Assembly (NCBI RefSeq): GCF_029867415.1
Contig: NW_026705448.1
Location: 310,001-374,000 of the forward strand
Origin: Vicia villosa
Taxonomy: Eukaryota > Streptophyta > Magnoliopsida > Fabales > Fabaceae
Length of the DNA: 64,000 nt
Reading direction: 5' to 3'
The translations under genes were made by a program, and so were the position numbers. This document shows positions 11,474 through 22,400 of this stretch, one piece after another. Under the pieces are notes generated by a model that made no database searches, was not told where the DNA came from, and worked only from the letters and a program-made list of their open reading frames with translations. Each line of letters opens with the position of its first letter. The stretch's first letter is position 1.

Positions 11474-12799
11474 TTGTGTACGGCCAACCCTAATTCCTCA
11501 AGTTCAAAAAGTGTCAAAGACCATCTCTCTATCACTTTACTACTCAACAACCATGCCTCCACTTTGATTGAACATCAAAATATTCATCCCTTAGTGCAAT
11601 GTGATACTCCGTACTGTGAAAATACCGTCAGGGCTTTCTATGCAGGATTTACAAAAGGGGATGGTTGTAATTTCCGATTCAAAATGGGCTCTAGGTCGCA
11701 TGTTGTTGACAAACGGGCTTGGATTAGTATCTTTGGTCTCAAAATTGTAGGTGATGAATTCTGTATGGAAGACGGGGATATACAGGGAAACTATGACCAT
11801 GTGGCCTACATGAAGTCTATCCTCAAAGATCCTTCCGTCTTGGACAAACCTAATGAAACAATAACAGCCGGTCACCTGAAGCGAGATCCTAGGCTCCTAA
11901 ATTGGGTCATCTCAAGAATCATTCGACCAAGAGCAGGAGGGTACTCAAGAATTGAAAGGAATGAAGTTGTGCTCATGTATCTGCTGCAGAACAGAACGCG
12001 TATACATTGGCCTTACTTCCTAGCTGCTAAGTTTCATGAGGTCTAACAGAAAACTACAGCCCTGTGTTATGGATCAATCATTCAAACAATTGTAAATCAT
12101 TTCGGCATGCGGCTTGATCACTTACACTACATCAGCATCCACCAATCTCAAGAATTCTCACAAACCACCTTGACTCTTATGGGATACCATTGGAATCCAG
12201 TTAGGAAAACCTACTATCTCATTCAAAAGGGAACCGGGAAGGTTATCTACAATTATGATGATCCCTCGGAGTTTGGAAACAATGCAGGTAATGAAGAAGA
12301 AGGAAATGATCAAGAAATAGCCAATGATGAGGATCACACCATGGAAGATGTAGCTCATGACACGGATTCAAATTGGCGATATGTACCCCCTCAAGAGGAA
12401 GAAATTCCTTGGGGATACACGGCTCCACCTCCTCCGGATCAGTCCAACATCATCTCCATGCTTGAAGCTATGCAACTCCAACAACAACAACATTTCGAAA
12501 CACAACAGCTCCAGTTCCAAACCATGCAGCAGCTTCAACAAGATAGATATGATGAACAACAACGTCAATATCAATCGCTATACAGCTTGGTTCAAGACCA
12601 CAAGAGTGATTTTGAGACATTTGCATCCAACTCGACTCTAAGACAGAATCAGTTTGAAGAAACTGCTCTGAATCGTCATGCCAACATAAGCCAAAGCTTC
12701 AACACTCTCAACCTATCTGTGCTGGATCTGTTGGAACAAGTTGAAGAAGATCGCCCTCATACATTTCAGAGAGGACGAGGAAGAAGGGGCAGGCGTTAG
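11474..12799 (+). pseudogene. Second ORF of SIRE-like element, Athila ORF1-like, one in-frame stop
   Basis: One frame is open for about 440 codons except for TAA at 12044-12046 (probably CAA to TAA). The original start is unclear: no ATG lies in frame upstream of the conserved region, and ATGCCTCCA near 11551 is in another frame. Conserved-looking parts are AFYAGFTKGDG, RAWISIFGL, LLNWVISRIIRPRAGGY and a helical segment EVVLMYLLQNRTRIHWPYFLAAKFHEV. An acidic stretch, a proline patch, a long Gln-rich coiled coil (about 12470-12640) and a basic RGRGRRGRR tail follow. It looks like the plant 'retrotransposon ORF1/putative transposon protein' group known best from Athila, not like Env, Gag or Pol. 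Function is unknown. The basic tail suggests nucleic-acid binding (inference). Confidence 0.65.
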
Positions 12800-13162
12800 G
12801 ATGCATTCTCCATCATATCATCATATCATTGCATTTCATTTCATTATCATTATGTTAAATTCCTATATGTTGTCGTACTTGTTTTTTTTGTTAAACTCTT
12901 GGATTATTATGTATGTTGTAGTGTACCTTTAAACATGTTTGGTTCTCATGGTTTCACTATCTACCTTTTATCTATTATACTATGAATGCTTTTTTTTTTG
13001 TTTCTCTCGTTACTCTCCCCTTCTGTTTCGTTGTTTCTCTTTTGATGTTGTCCAAGGGGGAGATAGATGCTGAGCGTACAGGGGAGATCAGCTGAGTGTA
13101 CGGGGGAGCCTTTTATGCCAAAGCTTCTACTACCGGTTTGCCATCATCAAAAAGGGGGAGTA
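12800..13162 (+). other. 3' non-coding end and polypurine tract of SIRE-like element
   Basis: Pyrimidine-rich DNA with short GGGGGAG-type motifs (13056-13105), ending in AAAAAGGGGGAGTA (13149-13162) directly before the 3' LTR. No coding signal. Confidence 0.75.
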
Positions 13163-14642
13163 TGTGAATACAAGAAGATCACACTCACAAAGATGTTTTT
13201 GATTCATGGCAAACTCAACAAGCATACTAGCAGAAGAACTCAAAGAAAAGCAAGCATTGATCACTTATGACAGAGCAGGTCGACCTACTATGCATATAGG
13301 TCGACTCAACACAAGCAAAATAAGAGGAACTCAGAAAAACAGCAGTCAGGTCGACCTACTCCTAACACAGGTCGACCTAAAATGAAGAAATTTCCATATC
13401 ATTCTGCTAGGTCGACCTACACAACAACTAGGTCGATCTAATCTGAGGAAAGGTCCCCAAAACGCATCTGAAGTGGATTCTGGTCGACCTACTTCTTTAA
13501 CAGGTCGACCTAACTGGGAACAAATGACATCCAAAAGATATGCAGCTCTGTTAGGTCGACCTAAGCTCTACAAGAGGTCGACCTAACTGATCAAAAATGC
13601 CAAAATTTCTGTTCTTCTTGGCTCCAACTGATATGCACTCATATATACTATCAACTGATCATCATTGCATTCAACACCACAGACTGAAAGATACACAAAG
13701 GCTTCTCATCTTCGTTCTTCATCATCTCCAACATAATTACACATAATCATTCTTGCGTTGAGGGTTAGTGATGAGTTCGATAACGTCCATGGAACGGAAT
13801 TGAAGATTCCTAGTGGGTGAAGATTTGTGGGGTTTTTGGTGAATAAAATCTGCGGGTTTTGTCCTCCACGACAGGTGGTTCTTGGGGGTTTTTATCAAGA
13901 GGTTTTCATCGAGGATTCGGCTGAGTGTGACGACTGAGGAACAAGGGTTCAAGCAATCCAAGACACTGCAGAAAGGAATCAAAGTGAAACTCTTGGATCA
14001 CCTTGATCTTGCTCAAGATTAAGGGGGAAGAAGATTCAAAGGATCGACATAATTGGTTTATCGTTTATCGCTTTGTTATCTTCTTTGTATAAACTGCTTT
14101 CAACATTAATGAAAGATTTCCCAATTTCAATTTGGAATTGGGGGCAGACGTAGTCGTAGCGAGGACGATCGACGAACTGCCTGAACAAATATCGTGTTCT
14201 TGTCGCTTTTACCTTTTCATTTATATTCTGTTCATAATTGGTTATAATTGCAAAATTGATTAACGATTCAAGTGTTAAAATTGTGAATTAAAGTTCTGCA
14301 TAAACATCACAATTCACCACATCTTGAATCATCATCAATTTGAACATTATCACCAAGTGTTTGTCCTTTTGCTTATTCCACTATTACTGCATTGCAAACC
14401 AAAGTTCGTCAATTTAGAAGTTAATTGATTTTCAGCTGTGAAACATATTGATTCGACATCATATTACTTCATCGTTAATCTCAATTATCTTGTGGTTTGT
14501 CACATATACGACCCTTGCAATAGCGGTCCGGAATAGACGCAAGTCGATTCAGAACCGCTTTCGCTCTAGTTCGAAATAATTCCGTAAAAACTTCGTGAGA
14601 TCTATTCACCCCCCCTCTAGATCCTCAGGCCAGCGTCTAATA
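13163..14642 (+). repeat. 3' LTR of SIRE-like element
   Basis: 1480 bp, aligned without gaps to the 5' LTR by eye. Terminal CA is mutated to TA. About 25 substitutions separate the pair. Confidence 0.92.
13277..13584. promoter_or_regulatory. Five phased AGGTCGACCT pairs in 3' LTR
   Basis: Same ten sites as in the 5' LTR, shifted by 5925 bp. One site has decayed to GGTCGATCT (near 13430), a C-to-T change in the CpG-containing core half; the others keep the core. Confidence 0.75.
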
Positions 14643-14647
14643 AAGGT

Positions 14648-15690
14648 AGCTATGAGTGGTTAGTGGTTACCAACTTGGGCAATGGGGGAAAAATTTCAAG
14701 TCACACATTCTTATAACAGCCAAAAATTTATAGTTGACATAGCTAAAAGGTCATGCTCATGTAATTTTTGGCAGCTAGTTGGTATTCCCTGTAGGCATAT
14801 TGTTGCTGCCCTAGGCTTTAGCCTGCAAAATCTAGAAATGTTTGTTCATGAATGTTATAGCAGGGAAAAATATGCTTTATGCTATGGTTTTACTATTAGT
14901 CCTATAAATGGACAAGACATGTGACCTATGGTTGAAAGTGAAGACCTCTTGCCTCCTGACTTCAAAAAGGGTCCTGGTAGACCAAGGAAATTGAGGATTA
15001 GGGAGACTGGAAAGGAAGGTGCTAGGAGGAGGCTACCTGGTGTGTCTTACAGGTGCACTAAATGTGACAAGATTGGGCATAATATTAAGTCATGCAAGAG
15101 CAAGGTGCAAGATCCAAGTGCCTTGAAAAGAAAGGTATGTCATTAATGGATATTGATATTGCTTTTTACTTTAAATTAAATATTGATAATGTAATAATGT
15201 TGCAGAAAAAAGGACAATTGAGAACTGCTACTAATGCAAGTGCAGACACTCCAATTGCTAGTGCAGTCAACACAAATGAGGTCAACACAAATGAGGTCAA
15301 CACAAATGAGGTCAATCCAAATGAGGTCAAGACACGTGAAGGTAAGGCAAGAGAAGGCAATCCATGTGAAGGCGAGCCAAGAGAAGTCAATCCAAGTGAA
15401 GTCAAACCAAGTGAAGTGAAGACAAGTAAAGCCAAACCAACTCCATCTGAAGTCAGTACCAAAAACAAAGGAAAGGCTCAGGCGAAACCAGTGAGAAAGA
15501 GGGTCTGTGAGAGAATTAAGGAAAATTGGTTTAAAAAACCAAAACCTTACACATGTCCTAGGTCTGCACCAGAACAGCCATTATGCTTGACAGAAGAAGA
15601 AGATAACAATGTATCACAAAGGAAGATGAAGACTACTCCTAAGAAGAATTTAAAGAAGACCCCAAAGAAGAAGTCTATCAATGACTTGTA
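14648..15690 (+). pseudogene. MULE transposase pseudogene, 3' part
   Basis: Continuation of the gene broken at 7237. With the SIRE-like element and one 5-bp target duplication removed, the frame reads across the junction. It contains a SWIM zinc finger (CSCNFWQLVGIPCRHIVAAL, 14755-14815), which in MULE transposases binds DNA. Next come a basic GPGRPRK motif near 14970, a CCHC knuckle (CTKCDKIGHNIKSC, 15053-15095) and a basic low-complexity tail. Stops include TAG at about 14660 and TGA at 14922-14924. A small intron may separate AAGAAAAG|gtatgtc (about 15135) from ttgcag|AAAAAAGG (about 15206). The tail ends TAA near 15690. Confidence 0.87.
15268..15435 (+). repeat. 15-bp minisatellite in the MULE C-terminus
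   Basis: About eleven units of 15 bp encode a degenerate pentapeptide (NTNEV, NPNEV, KTREG, NPSEV, KPSEV and so on). The first three units are almost identical, which implies recent slippage; later units have diverged. It sits between the zinc knuckle and the basic tail. Confidence 0.85.
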
Positions 15691-15995
15691 ATTTGGTGTT
15701 ACTAGTTTACTATGTCTTTTGCACAATTTGGTGCTTTTTGTAATGAACTAATTATGCACATTTGTGCTTTTGACGGTTTTCTGAATTATGCACTTTGGTG
15801 CTTTTTGTATTGACTGAATTATGCACATTTGTGGTTTAAGTGGTTTTCTGAATGATACACATTTGTGCTTTTTGTAGTAACTGAATTATGCACATTTGTG
15901 CTATTGGTAATGAATCAAGTATGCATTAGTGTTATTTATATATGATTTTGAATTATGCACATTTGTGCTTTTGGTTATTTCCCAATTATGCAGTA
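15690..15995 (+). repeat. MULE subterminal tandem repeats
   Basis: Seven to eight imperfect copies of a 40-50 bp unit containing AATTATGCACATTTGTGCTT follow the transposase stop. Subterminal repeats next to the transposase gene are typical of MULEs and often bind the transposase. I did not find the terminal inverted repeat. Confidence 0.7.
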
Positions 15996-16094
15996 GTGTT
16001 TCTCAATACATGTTACTCAGCAAATTGAACCAAATTAAACTGTTAACAAAATCAGCAAACTCTTTCCAAATTTTAGACAAAATCATAAAACTCC

Positions 16095-16862
16095 TTCAAT
16101 TAGATCATCACATGTAAAGTTATGAACCCCAAACTTTTGGATTATATCTAATCTCTGACTTTGTTGTCTCAATGGATAAGAAGATAATCCCACAGATTGT
16201 ACATATGATTCAATATAGTTATTATTGTATTGACTCCTATAGAGATATATGATTACATTTACTAGGAGTGTTGCCAACAAAACATAAATAACACATTTTA
16301 AAGAAACAAAGTGTAAAACATTATATTGTGTTTATAACTAATCTACTAGAAAAATGAGGTAAAATATCAAGGAAAAAATAAATTTATTACCAATATGGAA
16401 TTTCATTTTTGAATTCAACCCTAGTCCAACAACTAGTTATGAAAGAAAATATGAGTTTGCATTGTGATAATTTAAAGATAATACTATACTACAATATTCA
16501 CATAGAATATTATATTGGATAGACCTTTTAGTGTCGTGGATTTATTTGTGATACATGTAAGCCACATTTTTTGATAATAAATTCATTTTTTCATCGATAT
16601 TTTTCACATTTTTCCTTGTAGATTTGTTATAAACACAATACAGTGATTTACATTATATTTCATTGAAAGGTGTTATTTATGTTATGTTGGCAACACTCCT
16701 TGTGATTGTAATCATATATCTCTATAAGAGTCAATACTAACTATGTTGAATAATATGTACAATTGGTAGGACCCACTTCTTATCCGTCGAGACAAGAAAG
16801 TCAACAAATGGATATAATTCAGAAGTTTCAGGTTCATAACTTTACACGTGATGATCTTAAAG
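16095..16862. repeat. Inverted duplication (about 300-bp arms) of a receptor-kinase gene fragment
   Basis: 16095-16403 is an imperfect reverse complement of 16559-16862, with a spacer of about 155 bp. Matching blocks include GTTTATAAC(T/A)AATCTA, GTTGGCAACACTCCT, GTAATCATATATCTCTATA and TTCATAACTTTACA. Both arms encode the same transmembrane/juxtamembrane piece of a receptor-like kinase, on opposite strands. Transcription across it would give a long fold-back RNA. No TSD was found. Confidence 0.8.
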
Positions 16863-17652
16863 AATCCACAAATGAATTCTCAAAGGAAATAGGAGACGGG
16901 GCCGGTGGGAATGTATTTTATGGTATAACCTAACATCTTTTAATAGTCAAAATAGAGTCTTTAAGGTCAACAGTCATCGTAGTCAGTGATCTCATCCTCA
17001 TTTGATGAGAATCAAATATTTAAGCCTATAAATTTTCAATTGATCAAATTTATGATGTTAGTTGTCCGGTCTCTACCTAACGATTGATACAAACTGACTA
17101 CAGTAATCGTGTGTCACTATCGCATGGGAAATTAAGTAATTTTTTGTTTATTGTAATATTTCCATTATTTAGTTTCAATATTCTAATCAAATATTTTCAT
17201 TCATATAATATTTCTTATTTAGTAGAGTTGATTGATGGGGGTTACATTGCAGAGAAAAAGTTTCATGACAATTGCGGAGATGATCAATTCATGAAAACTT
17301 GGAGTAGTACTCATTGAGCTGATAACATCTCTATCTACTTATGAAGTGGGAAGATTGATGAAAATCTTCCTGACATGGCTATGAAGATAATCCAAAATCA
17401 AATAATGCATGACCTTGTGGACAGTTCCCTTGGTTACGATTTGTATTCCAATGTAGAGAAAATGATAAATCTTGTGATGGGGCTAGCAAGTCGGTGTCTA
17501 CATCAATCCAGAGAGACTAGGCCTATCATAATGATGTGTTAATAATAAGAAATTCAGCGTGTGGGTCAGAATCAAATGCAACAAGAAGACCCGGGCATGC
17601 AAGGCTCTGACGATGATATTCAATTGTTAAATCAATCCATAGTTACGTGATT
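16685..17652 (+). pseudogene. Receptor-like kinase pseudogene fragments
   Basis: Visible pieces: a hydrophobic segment (LVIVIIYLYKSQY, near 16695); the juxtamembrane and start of the kinase domain (FTRDDLKESTNEFSKEIGDGAGGNVFYG without a break, written here only as its P-loop GDGAGGNVFYG, near 16895-16925); and later the C-terminal lobe (HDLVDSSLGYDLYSN, GLASRCLHQSRETRP, 17400-17525) with a polar tail to about 17650. The middle of the kinase, including the catalytic loop and DFG, is missing or unrecognisable, and stops interrupt the rest. The order resembles LRK10L/WAK-like membrane kinases. It is a dead fragment, with its 5' piece duplicated in inverted orientation upstream. Confidence 0.7.
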
Positions 17653-18049
17653 CCAACCCTCTAATTCAATCATCAACATCAATACTCTAGAAGTTGTTAA
17701 GTAGCAAACTCCTTGCAACTATTTTGGCTAACTAAGTATACATTAGAAGTTCCTCCCGCTGTATACTCATATGAGTTTATTATATAAGTGGAGAAGTATA
17801 AAATGTAATTTTTTATCTCTCAGTTTTACATAAGCTTGATATAGTATCAATCATATTTCTTATGTCGACAAATTTTAGTCTATGATTTCATGGAATTATT
17901 ACTACAAGAAATATATATTAATAAATAAGCATTTAAGAACTAGAATGTAAAGATTAAAAGAAGACTTAATGTAGTGGATTGATTGGATTATATATGTTGG
18001 TTGTCTAACAAATCTAATATTTTATTTGTTATGATGTTTATTAGGCTTA
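17653..18049. other. AT-rich non-coding stretch
   Basis: Probable remnant of 3' flank of the kinase gene. No coding or repeat signal seen. Confidence 0.5.
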
Positions 18050-18240
18050 TATATAATAGAGTTAATTAAATTTTTGTTTCCTATAAATATTGTAGGTTCA
18101 TTTTTAGTCTCCTCTGAGTTTTAGCTGGTTTTGGTAACAGTTTTTTTTTTTTTAAAATCGTTGCCTAAAGGCAAGGAGAGACTAAAAATGAAAACTATAA
18201 TATTTATAGGGAACAAAAACTTATTTAACCCTATATAATA
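18050..18240. mobile_element. MULE-type MITE (173 bp) with 9-bp TSD
   Basis: Element 18059-18231 is a fold-back: the first 50 bases (GAGTTAATTAAATTTTTGTT...) are nearly the reverse complement of the last 50 (...AACAAAAACTTATTTAACCC). The flanks are identical 9-mers, TATATAATA, at 18050-18058 and 18232-18240. A 9-bp duplication with long terminal inverted repeats is the Mutator-superfamily pattern. A poly-T run lies in the loop. No coding capacity. Confidence 0.85.
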
Positions 18241-18938
18241 TGAACTATGCTATTTTTTATATAAATATAATTATTTTAATAAAGAATTTGAGTAAAAAAT
18301 ATTGTTTATCACAATTAGATTTCCTACGTCAGTTGATTTGAAAAACAAACTGATTAAAAATCAGAAATACTTTGCAAAGGAATTCTTGAAAATCATATAA
18401 TAATTGTATCTCTTGTACCTTAAATCACAACTAAATAATAATTAATTTTAGATTTTTTTACATAACAAATTATATATTTTTTAAACAATATTTAGAGTTT
18501 AAGTTTTTCTAACACAAATATTCTGTTTAAGAGGTTTTTTAACAAGTGTCTTTGATTTAAAAATTAATATTTCTTTAAGGTTTTTATAGCAATACAAAAT
18601 AAACTACACGCTGCCAAGTTTAATTTGGTGAGCCATTGATTTAATGTTCTCTTATCATATTGTTTTTCAAAAATTGAGTCATCGTATAAAAGATAGATAG
18701 TTTTCATGAAGGGTGAGATTGATTTGGAGAATGGTGTTGTTGATGAAAGGAAGATTTAATTATTTCCTTTCACATATTGGAGAGTGTTAATGGTGAAAGT
18801 TTACAGCCTCGTAGGAGGAAAAATAGGTCCTCCAAACAGTGGCGTCGCTCGACCAGGATAATTCACTACTGACTCTGGTGGTAAATAAGGATTACTAGGG
18901 GATATGATGTTCATTGGATTATCTCCAAACATGGATGT
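18241..18938. other. AT-rich spacer and left flank of Tork-like element
   Basis: Mostly AT-rich with no coding signal. From 18634 it contains sequence shared with the DNA right of the copia element. CATTGATTTAATGTTCTC at 18635 recurs at about 24275, and GGTAAATAAGGATTACTAG near 18884 recurs at 24058 with few changes. Confidence 0.6.
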
Positions 18939-19428
18939 TCTTGTGAAAAACGATGTCAAGAACAAAATATAATAGGAATTATGGAAGGTAAGAAGAACAC
19001 AAGAATTGGTTATAACTGCTATTCTTTTACTTTCTCTTAAAACAAGATTATAAGTTTACAAGAATAACAAATAACCTCTCTCACCCTAAATTAGGATTTG
19101 CAGCTTTTTTAATGATGAGAGACTAGTATGCTACTTATAATAAAACCTAACATACTAACTAATGGACTTTTTCAGCGAGGTCCATTACACAAACCAACTT
19201 AATAAATAAACTAACTTAACAAATTAAGGTTTAAACACTAAAACCTAATTTAACATGCTAACAACCTTAGCATCTTCGACACCTGCATGCTCGACCCATC
19301 TTCGACTACAACATGCACACTTCGACACCAGCATGTGAGCAACCTTCGACGTCATGCTTAACCTTGTCGAACTGTCAAACCAATAAGCTACCATTCGACC
19401 ATACTAGAGTTCGATCCAATATCTCACA
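18939..19428 (-). repeat. 3' LTR of Tork-like element
   Basis: 490 bp. In element orientation it starts TGTGAGATATTGG and ends GTTTTTCACAAGA (mutated from ACA). A polypurine tract (AAGGTGGAGATC, minus strand, 19429-19440) abuts it. A cluster of eight TCGA cores lies at 19276-19414 in its U3 side. Confidence 0.88.
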
Positions 19429-19479
19429 GATCTCCACCTTGGACCTAACTCTACAACGTCAAGGGAATAAACTAGCTTT

Positions 19480-22400
19480 CTTCATGCAGCTTTATCAACT
19501 GCATATAGTGGAAAAACTTGCAATTCGGCAATGTCTTTGTGATCATATCGGCAACATTGTCTTCAGTCGAAACCTTCAGCACTTGGACTTCTCCACGCTC
19601 GATTACTCCTCTGAAGAAATGCAGCCTCACATCAATGTGCTTAGTTCGCTCATGATATGCTGAGTTCTTCGACAGGAGTGTTGCACTTTGACTATCACAT
19701 TAAACAGTGATACCTCGACCTTGAAGTTTAAGCTCCTTTGCACAACCTTCAAGCCACAATGCTTGTTTCACAACTTCAGTTAGGGAAATATACTCCGCTT
19801 TAGTGGTTGATAGAGCAACAACCTTCTGAAGTGTTGCTTTCTAACTAATTGCAGTGCCAAACATAGTGAAAACATATCCAGAAATAGATTTTCAGGAATC
19901 CGTATAACCTGCATAATCAGAGTTGACATATCCTTCAATTGCTGCTTTACTATCTTCACCCAAGGCTCCACCATAAATTAGGACTCTGTTCAGAGACCCA
20001 TTTATGTACCTTAAAATCCACTTCAATGCTTGCCAGTGAGCCTTTCCAGGATTCGCCATGTACCTGCTTACAAGACTTACTGCATATGATATGTCAGGTC
20101 TAGTACAGACTATAACATACATCAAAGAACCAACTATATTAGCATATGGGATGCTATTCATATAGGTTCTTTCAACATCAGTACTGGAACACTGATCAAT
20201 ACTCAGCTTGAATTGAAGGTTTGTTGGAGTCACAACTGGCTTCGAATTCGACATACCAAACTTTTCGAGAATCTTCCGTAGATATGCCTCTTGAGATAAG
20301 CATAACTTCGACTTCTTTGTATCTCTTCGAATGTCAATTCTAAGAATCTTGGAAGCATCTCCCAGATCCTTCATATCGTACTCCTTATTAATTTCAGCCT
20401 TCACCCTCGTCACATCTTCAACATTGTTGCTTGCTATGAGAATATCATCCACATAAAGCAACAAAATAACAAATGAATTACCAGGTCGAAATCTGGAGTA
20501 AACGAAGTAGTCAAACTGACTTCTAATGAAACTTATGCGTGCCATGAACTTGTCGAATCTCCTATTCCACTATCGAGGAGATTGTTTCAGCCCATACAGA
20601 AATCTCTTTAACTTGCACACATAATCTTCCTTTCCGTTTTTGACATACCCTTCAGGTTACCTCATCAGGATCGTTTCATCTAGATCACCATACAAGAACG
20701 CAGTCTTCACATCCATATATTCTATTTCAAGATCGAACTGTGCCACCATGGCAAGCAACATTCGAATGGACTTATGCTTCACAACAGGATAAAACACGTC
20801 ATTGAAGTCGACACCTTCTTTCTGAGTGAAAACTGTTGCAACTAACCTTGCCTTGTATCTTTTCGACGTCACTCCTTCAATTCCTTCCTTAACTTTAAAA
20901 ATCCATTTACAGCTGACTAACTTTGCCCCAACAGGTTTCTTGATCAGTTCCCAAGTATGATTATCATGAAGAGATTTCATCTCATCATCCATGGCTTTCA
21001 TCCATTCAGTCTTATTTCGACTCCTCATAACTTCCTTGTAGTCTCTAGGTTCTTCGTCTAGAACCTCACTTGCAGAGATTAAGGCATAAGCTATAAGATT
21101 TGCATATCCAAGTCTCTGAGGTGGCTTGAGGGCTCTTTTCGACCTATCTCTTGACAATAGGTAGTCATCGACAGTTTCCTTAATTTCCTCAGCATCTTCT
21201 GCTTCTTCTTCGACTTCATCAAGGATATGCAATTCAGTATCAACATGCTCCACCTCAATAGGAATCTCTACCTGTTCCAGCTCTTCATCAGATGTTTCTG
21301 TACTTCGACCAACATCAACAGTTTTCTTAAAAGTCATTTCAGCTTCATTGAAAACTACATCTCGACTGGTGATACACCTCCTATGACCTGGCTCTAGGAA
21401 CCATAGCCTATAAGCTTTGACTCCTTCAGGGTATCCCATGAACATACATTTCAGAGCTCTAGGTTCGACCTTGTCTTGCCTAATATGAGCATAGGCTACA
21501 CAGCCAAATACTCTCAGTTTATCGAGATCTGGTGGATTTCCCGACCAAACTTCTTCAGGTGTCTTCATATCCAACGATGTCGAAGGACATCTGTTTATCA
21601 GATATGTTGCTGTCGAAACAGCCTCAGCCCATAACACCTTCTTTAACTCCACACTAGTCAACATGCATGTGACTCTCTCCAAAATAGTTCGATTAAACCT
21701 TTCTGCCAAACCATTTTGTTGTGGAGTACCTGCAGTAGTTATGTGCCTTGCAATACCAAAGTCAGCACAAAAGTTATCGAACGCTTCATTGCAAAATTCA
21801 AGGCCATTTCGGTTCTCAACCTCTTGACCTTCCTGCCAGTCTGATTTTCAACCAGAGTCTTCCAACTTTTGAAATTCTCAAAAGTTTCATCCTTAGTCTT
21901 CTGGATGAATACCCATAATTTTTTGGAATAATCATCTACTATGGATAGGAAATACCTTGCCCCAGAATGTGATGCACACCTTGCAGGTCCCCAAAGATCA
22001 ACATGGATGTAGTCAAGGGATCCATGTGTTCTTTGTTTACCTTTGTTGAACTTCACTCTGCAAGATTTTCTAAATACACAGGGTTCACAAAACATCAGCT
22101 TTTCAACTTTGTCTCCACCAAGCAGATTTTGTTTCCCTAATTCGACCATACCCCTTTCACTGACATGACCCAATCTCATGTGCCAGATTTCTGTTTTCGA
22201 CAAAGGTTTCATGGATGCAACATTTGTCAAACCACTTACAACTTCAGCCTCAAGGGTATACAAGCCTTGTTTCTTCACGCCTCTCAGGACTTCCGTCGAA
22301 CCCTTCATGACTCTTAGGATACTTTTCTCTCCTTGGAAAACATATCCTTTCTTTTCGAATTCACCAACAGAAAGTAGATTTCTCTTTAAATCAGGAACAT

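Larger units (their letters stand above)
7238..14642 (+). mobile_element. SIRE-like Ty1/copia element, non-autonomous
   Basis: Two 1480-bp LTRs flank 4445 bp. The initiator-Met primer site follows the 5' LTR and a purine tract precedes the 3' LTR. Target duplication is GAGGT (7233-7237) and AAGGT (14643-14647), one transition apart; the 3' LTR terminal CA has become TA. About 25 of 1480 LTR positions differ by my count. The element keeps a complete Gag ORF and a second ORF but only scraps of pol, so it could move only with enzymes supplied in trans. It sits inside the MULE transposase gene. Confidence 0.9.

Noticed and set aside
11160..11567. 135-codon ORF over the internal palindromes of the SIRE-like element
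   Set aside because: Composition follows the palindromes and their spacers; the second ORF is in another frame and has the conserved segments.
16083..16280. Separate minus-strand gene of 65 codons
   Set aside because: It is the left arm of the inverted kinase duplication, not an independent gene.
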